DNA of 16,513 bases from CAVQEK01 sp964596645 (GTDB lineage: Bacteria > Bacteroidota > Bacteroidia > Cytophagales > Cyclobacteriaceae), in contig CAZQVB010000065.1 in assembly GCA_964596645.1 (NCBI GenBank), positions 1-16,513 on the forward strand. The letters run 5' to 3'. Shown piece after piece: positions 13,321-16,513 of this stretch. Position 1 is the first letter of the stretch; each line of letters starts with the position of its first letter. The notes below the pieces were generated by a model. That model searched no databases. It saw only the letters and a program-made list of their open reading frames with translations, and had not been told where the DNA came from. The translations under genes were made by a program, and so were the position numbers.

Positions 13321-16008
13321 ATGAAAGTCATAAAATGTATCAATGCCTGCTGTTCGATTAATAGACGTTTTGTGAACGTATTTCGGCTAATACTTCCTTT
13401 CATCAGTATTGTTGGATTTCATAACACTATAGCTCAGTACAATCAGGACAAACTGCTTTTTGTGGAAGGACCCGTGTGGGTGCAACCGAATAGCATAGTG
13501 TCAGTGTCGGTGGATTATGAAGCCTCTGAAGCCAGAGATATTATCCTGTCTTTCAAGGAGAGCAAACCGGGCATGCAACTCACGTTTGGTTCCAAGAGGG
13601 TATCAGTACCTCCCGGCAAGTCTACGATAGCGGTCTCCTTCTCAGTGTCAACAGTGCCATTGCAAAATTATGCCTATCAGTATTTTGCTTTCATGGTACC
13701 GACTAATGGGGCATGGCCTGAGCGTCTCGACACCCAGGCGCAGTTTGATGTTTCGTGTGCCACCTCCCGGCCAATATTGCCTATGCCGACGGGCAGGAGA
13801 ATCAGGGATATCGTGGCAGATAAATACACCGATAATGTATTAGTGGGAGGCACAGTGGGCTCCAGGCTTGCAAATACCCCATCAATGGAAATCTTGAATC
13901 GGGAGTTCAGCTACGTGACCCCCGAAAGTGATTTCAAACAGTCGGCTATTCATCCGCAACCAGGGGTTTGGAACTGGAAACAGAGTGATTATTGGATAGG
14001 ACATGTGCAGGAGCATAACCAGGTGCTGAGGATGCACGGGCCGATTGGTCCACAAAGTTCCGCCTGGGCGGTAGACCCTTCACGTACAGCGGCAGAGCTT
14101 GAGCAGGTTATGGAAGATTTTATCCGGGAGATGTGCTTGAGGTACAACGGCACAGAAAGGTTTGAATATTTGGATGTTGTAAATGAAACTATCCTGAAGG
14201 GTGTGTGGAGGACACATGTGCCAATTAATGAATGGGAAAAGCCGGCTCCCTGGTATAAAATCGGACAGGATACCGATCCAAATCAGACGCCATTGTACAT
14301 ATCCCGGGCTTTCGAACTGGCGAAGCAATACGGGCCGAACTTAAAATTCATATATAACCACAATGAAGTAACTATAGACCCTGCGTCATGGAATGTGATA
14401 AAAGAAACGATTGGTTATTTGCGGGCTAAGGGGCTACGAGTAGATGGTATTGGCTGGCAGGCACACATATCCGATGGCTGGGAGTTAGAGCCGGGAAATA
14501 TGGATGCCTTATCGGCCCTGATTGACTGGGCACATGCGAACGCTTTGGAATTTCACATTACCGAGTTTGATGCCAGGCTCAGTGACAATTCGGCCAACGA
14601 ACTACAGCGGCAGGCCAAAACCTATAAATCAATATTATCCTTACTTGTTTCCAAGCGGCAATCAGGAAAAGTGGGTTGGAACACCTGGGGCATGAGCGAT
14701 GCAGCGGCATGGCGCGGAGATGAATTTGCCCACCCTTTTGATGCCGATTACAATGCCAAGCCCGCTTACTATGGTATTCAGGAGGCACTGGAAGAAGGAG
14801 ACAATAAGATTATTGAAGGCACCTACTATCTCAAAAACAAAAACAGCGGCCGGCGCATGCGCCCATCGGGCCCAGGGCAGCAAGTGGCCGTGGAGCAGGG
14901 AAAGGCCAACGGTACCACCGACGAGTATAAATGGGAAATTACTCTGGCGGAAACAGGGTATTACTTTATCACTAATGTGTCTACAGGTCTCAATATCAGA
15001 TTCGATCAATGTGAGACAGCCAATTTTACCATGGTAGAAGCATTAAATGGCACAGGCAATTGCGTGCGCTGGCAATTTACCCGGGCCGAGCCCGGATATT
15101 ATTTTCTTACTCCCAAAGACGCCATTGTAAAAGGTGTACCTAACATGAAAGTACGCAACAAAGACTGTGGCGGAAGCGAAGGCGTAGACCTGGAAGCTTT
15201 CAACGGTACAGGTGACTGTGTGCGTTGGGTTTTGGAAAGCGCAGGGGGCAATACAGGTGGCGAAGGTACCACATTGGCCATCAACAGCGGTGGCGGAATA
15301 TATACAGGTGCAGATGGCACATCATATATGGCTGACAGCTACGCAAGTGGAGGCAATACCTACAGCACCACCGACAACATATCGGGTACGGCCGATGATG
15401 TGCTATACAGAAGCGAGCGCTTTGGCAACTTTAGTTATAACATTCCTGTAGACAACGGCTCATACGACGTGCATCTTAAGTTTGCTGAAGTGTATTTTAC
15501 AGAAAGCAATAAACGCGTTTTTGATGTGCGAATGGAAGGCAATCTGGTGATCAACGATCTTGATATCTATGCGCAGGTGGGGCATGATGCCAGATATGAT
15601 GAGACGCATGCTGTAGATGTGACGGATGGTGTCTTGAATATTCAACTCATTAGCGTGAAGAACAATGCCAAAATATGCGCGATCGATATAAAGCCCTCTC
15701 AGGCCAACTCTGCCAGATTAAGCAACACCAGTGACAGTAATCTGTCACCTGAATTAGCCAGAACAATACGTGTCTATCCTAACCCGGTCTCATCGCATGA
15801 AATGCTTAATGTATCATTGATAGAAAAGGGTTCATATCCTGTATTTATTGAAATAATAGATGTAACTGGTCGTGTAATGCTTAGCCAAACGTTTGCAGCG
15901 GAAAGAGGCGCAGTAAATATTAGTACATCGAATATATTGAGTGGTCTTTATTACTTACGTGTTACACAATCAAAGGCTGTTGAAAGTTTACCCATTATAA
16001 TTGATTAG
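13321..16008 (+). CDS. secreted multidomain GH10 endo-xylanase-like enzyme with T9SS signal
   Basis: From ATG 13321 the protein has 895 residues. Order of parts: signal peptide ending near FHNTIA/Q (about 38); an Ig-like beta-sandwich at about 45-148; GH10 catalytic barrel at about 155-490 with LDVVNETI (acid/base E289), WQAHISDGW, and HITEFDARL (nucleophile E415); a three-lobed ricin/CBM13-like trefoil at about 497-640 with repeated GYYF and NGTGxCVRW motifs and four cysteines (564, 581, 616, 633); a Gly-rich linker; a malectin-like domain at about 652-790; and a type IX secretion sorting domain at about 815-895 (VYPNPVSS, LSGLYYLRV). It would cut a xylan-type backbone outside the cell or on its surface. 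Start is uncertain: TTG 13225 lies in a palindrome; ATG 13264 is possible; GTG 13372 gives a 22-residue signal peptide exactly matching in length that of the paralogue at 16060. A lectin-coding stretch is GC-richer than the ends of the gene. Confidence 0.92.
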   Translation: MKVIKCINACCSINRRFVNVFRLILPFISIVGFHNTIAQYNQDKLLFVEGPVWVQPNSIVSVSVDYEASEARDIILSFKESKPGMQLTFGSKRVSVPPGKSTIAVSFSVSTVPLQNYAYQYFAFMVPTNGAWPERLDTQAQFDVSCATSRPILPMPTGRRIRDIVADKYTDNVLVGGTVGSRLANTPSMEILNREFSYVTPESDFKQSAIHPQPGVWNWKQSDYWIGHVQEHNQVLRMHGPIGPQSSAWAVDPSRTAAELEQVMEDFIREMCLRYNGTERFEYLDVVNETILKGVWRTHVPINEWEKPAPWYKIGQDTDPNQTPLYISRAFELAKQYGPNLKFIYNHNEVTIDPASWNVIKETIGYLRAKGLRVDGIGWQAHISDGWELEPGNMDALSALIDWAHANALEFHITEFDARLSDNSANELQRQAKTYKSILSLLVSKRQSGKVGWNTWGMSDAAAWRGDEFAHPFDADYNAKPAYYGIQEALEEGDNKIIEGTYYLKNKNSGRRMRPSGPGQQVAVEQGKANGTTDEYKWEITLAETGYYFITNVSTGLNIRFDQCETANFTMVEALNGTGNCVRWQFTRAEPGYYFLTPKDAIVKGVPNMKVRNKDCGGSEGVDLEAFNGTGDCVRWVLESAGGNTGGEGTTLAINSGGGIYTGADGTSYMADSYASGGNTYSTTDNISGTADDVLYRSERFGNFSYNIPVDNGSYDVHLKFAEVYFTESNKRVFDVRMEGNLVINDLDIYAQVGHDARYDETHAVDVTDGVLNIQLISVKNNAKICAIDIKPSQANSARLSNTSDSNLSPELARTIRVYPNPVSSHEMLNVSLIEKGSYPVFIEIIDVTGRVMLSQTFAAERGAVNISTSNILSGLYYLRVTQSKAVESLPIIID
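13771..13825 (+). repeat. 55-base exact direct repeat, internal copy
   Basis: Identical over 55 bases to 16459-16513, the last bases of the window. It encodes PILPMPTGRRIRDIVADK at the junction of the Ig-like and GH10 domains. The base just before differs (G at 13770, A at 16458), so the exact match begins exactly here. Confidence 0.97.
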
Positions 16009-16059
16009 TTCTAGTTAAACAGTCTGGTTGTCGATTTAAAAACTTTCAACCTCCTCAAC

Positions 16060-16513
16060 ATGAAATTACTTTGTTTCCTGCTTCCTTTCATCGGCATTGT
16101 TGGATTTCATAACACTATAGCTCAGTCAAATCAGGACAGGCTGCTTTTTGTGAAAGGACCCGTGTGGATGCAACCGAATAGCTCAGTGTCAGTAACCATC
16201 AATTATGATGCTGTAGAGGCTAGAGATATTATACTTTCTTTTAGAGAAAGTATGCCTGGTGCACAAATAACTTTCGCTTCAAAAAGAATTTCTGTGACAG
16301 AGGGGAAATCTTCAGTCGATATTTCGCTGTCAATCAAAGATGTGCCTTTACAGAACTATGCGTACCAATATTTTGCATTCATGGTTCCAACGGGAGGCGA
16401 TTGGTCTCAGCGACTTGACACCCATGCACAACTGGCTGTTTCATGTGCCACCGCGCAACCAATATTGCCTATGCCGACGGGCAGGAGAATCAGGGATATC
16501 GTGGCAGATAAAT
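16060..16513 (+). CDS. second GH10-type enzyme, paralogue of the preceding gene, 3' end missing
   Basis: An open frame of 151 codons runs from ATG 16060 off the right edge. It encodes a signal peptide (MKLLCFLLPF to NTIAQ, 22 residues), then the same Ig-like N-terminal domain as the gene before it (LLFVKGPVWMQPNSSVSV, YAYQYFAFMVPTGGDW), ending in PTGRRIRDIVADK, which leads directly into the GH10 barrel in the neighbour. The alignment to 13393-13825 has no gaps. The catalytic part lies beyond the window, so GH10 is inferred from the paralogue. The gap after the previous stop is 51 bases and holds no obvious terminator, so co-transcription is likely. This is a tandem gene duplication. Confidence 0.9.
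   Translation, partial: MKLLCFLLPFIGIVGFHNTIAQSNQDRLLFVKGPVWMQPNSSVSVTINYDAVEARDIILSFRESMPGAQITFASKRISVTEGKSSVDISLSIKDVPLQNYAYQYFAFMVPTGGDWSQRLDTHAQLAVSCATAQPILPMPTGRRIRDIVADK
16459..16513 (+). repeat. 55-base exact direct repeat, copy at window end
   Basis: Same 55 bases as 13771-13825, inside the second GH10-type gene. The window stops at the 55th identical base, so the true repeat probably continues to the right. Confidence 0.97.

Overview
The window looks like a piece of chromosome from a Bacteroidota organism, probably a free-living and perhaps marine polysaccharide degrader. The signs are a SusC/SusD pair, a FecR-type anti-sigma factor with an ECF sigma factor, SusC with an N-terminal STN signalling domain, lipoproteins with short lipobox signal peptides, a type IX secretion (T9SS) C-terminal domain, a TAnnTTTG-type promoter element and mostly weak Shine-Dalgarno sequences. 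All recognised genes are on the + strand. No rRNA, tRNA, CRISPR array or transposase gene was seen.

Layout. (1) 3-2286: a FAD-dependent oxidoreductase (5' end cut by the window edge) followed after one base by an unrecognised exported 305-aa protein that carries a DGLTGAT motif resembling covalent FMN attachment sites. (2) 2287-2834: a non-coding stretch with three copies of a hairpin-prone repeat. (3) 2835-4358: a GC-rich lipoprotein sulfatase of the formylglycine type. (4) 4513-6159: an ECF sigma factor and its FecR-like membrane anti-sigma factor. (5) 6300-11481: SusC (TonB-dependent importer with STN domain) and SusD (surface lipoprotein), one base apart, closed by a strong 14-bp hairpin. 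(6) 11572-16008: a GH51-like arabinofuranosidase lipoprotein, then a large secreted GH10 enzyme with lectin-like, malectin and T9SS domains. (7) 16060-16513: the start of a second GH10-type paralogue, cut by the window end.

Taken together this is a polysaccharide utilisation locus. Inference: the GH10 enzyme cuts a xylan-type backbone at the cell surface or outside, SusD and SusC bind and import oligosaccharides, the GH51-like enzyme trims side chains and the sulfatase removes sulfate esters. The STN domain, FecR and ECF sigma factor form the sensing circuit that would raise SusCD expression when substrate is present. A sulfated (arabino)xylan or another sulfated hetero-glycan is the most natural guess, but substrate cannot be proved from sequence.

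The most unusual observations are the coupled flavin pair at the left end, the mosaic identity between the two GH10 paralogues (about 92% / 64% / 100% in successive blocks), and the fact that the window stops exactly 55 bases into an exact repeat of an internal sequence, which suggests a repeat-induced contig end.
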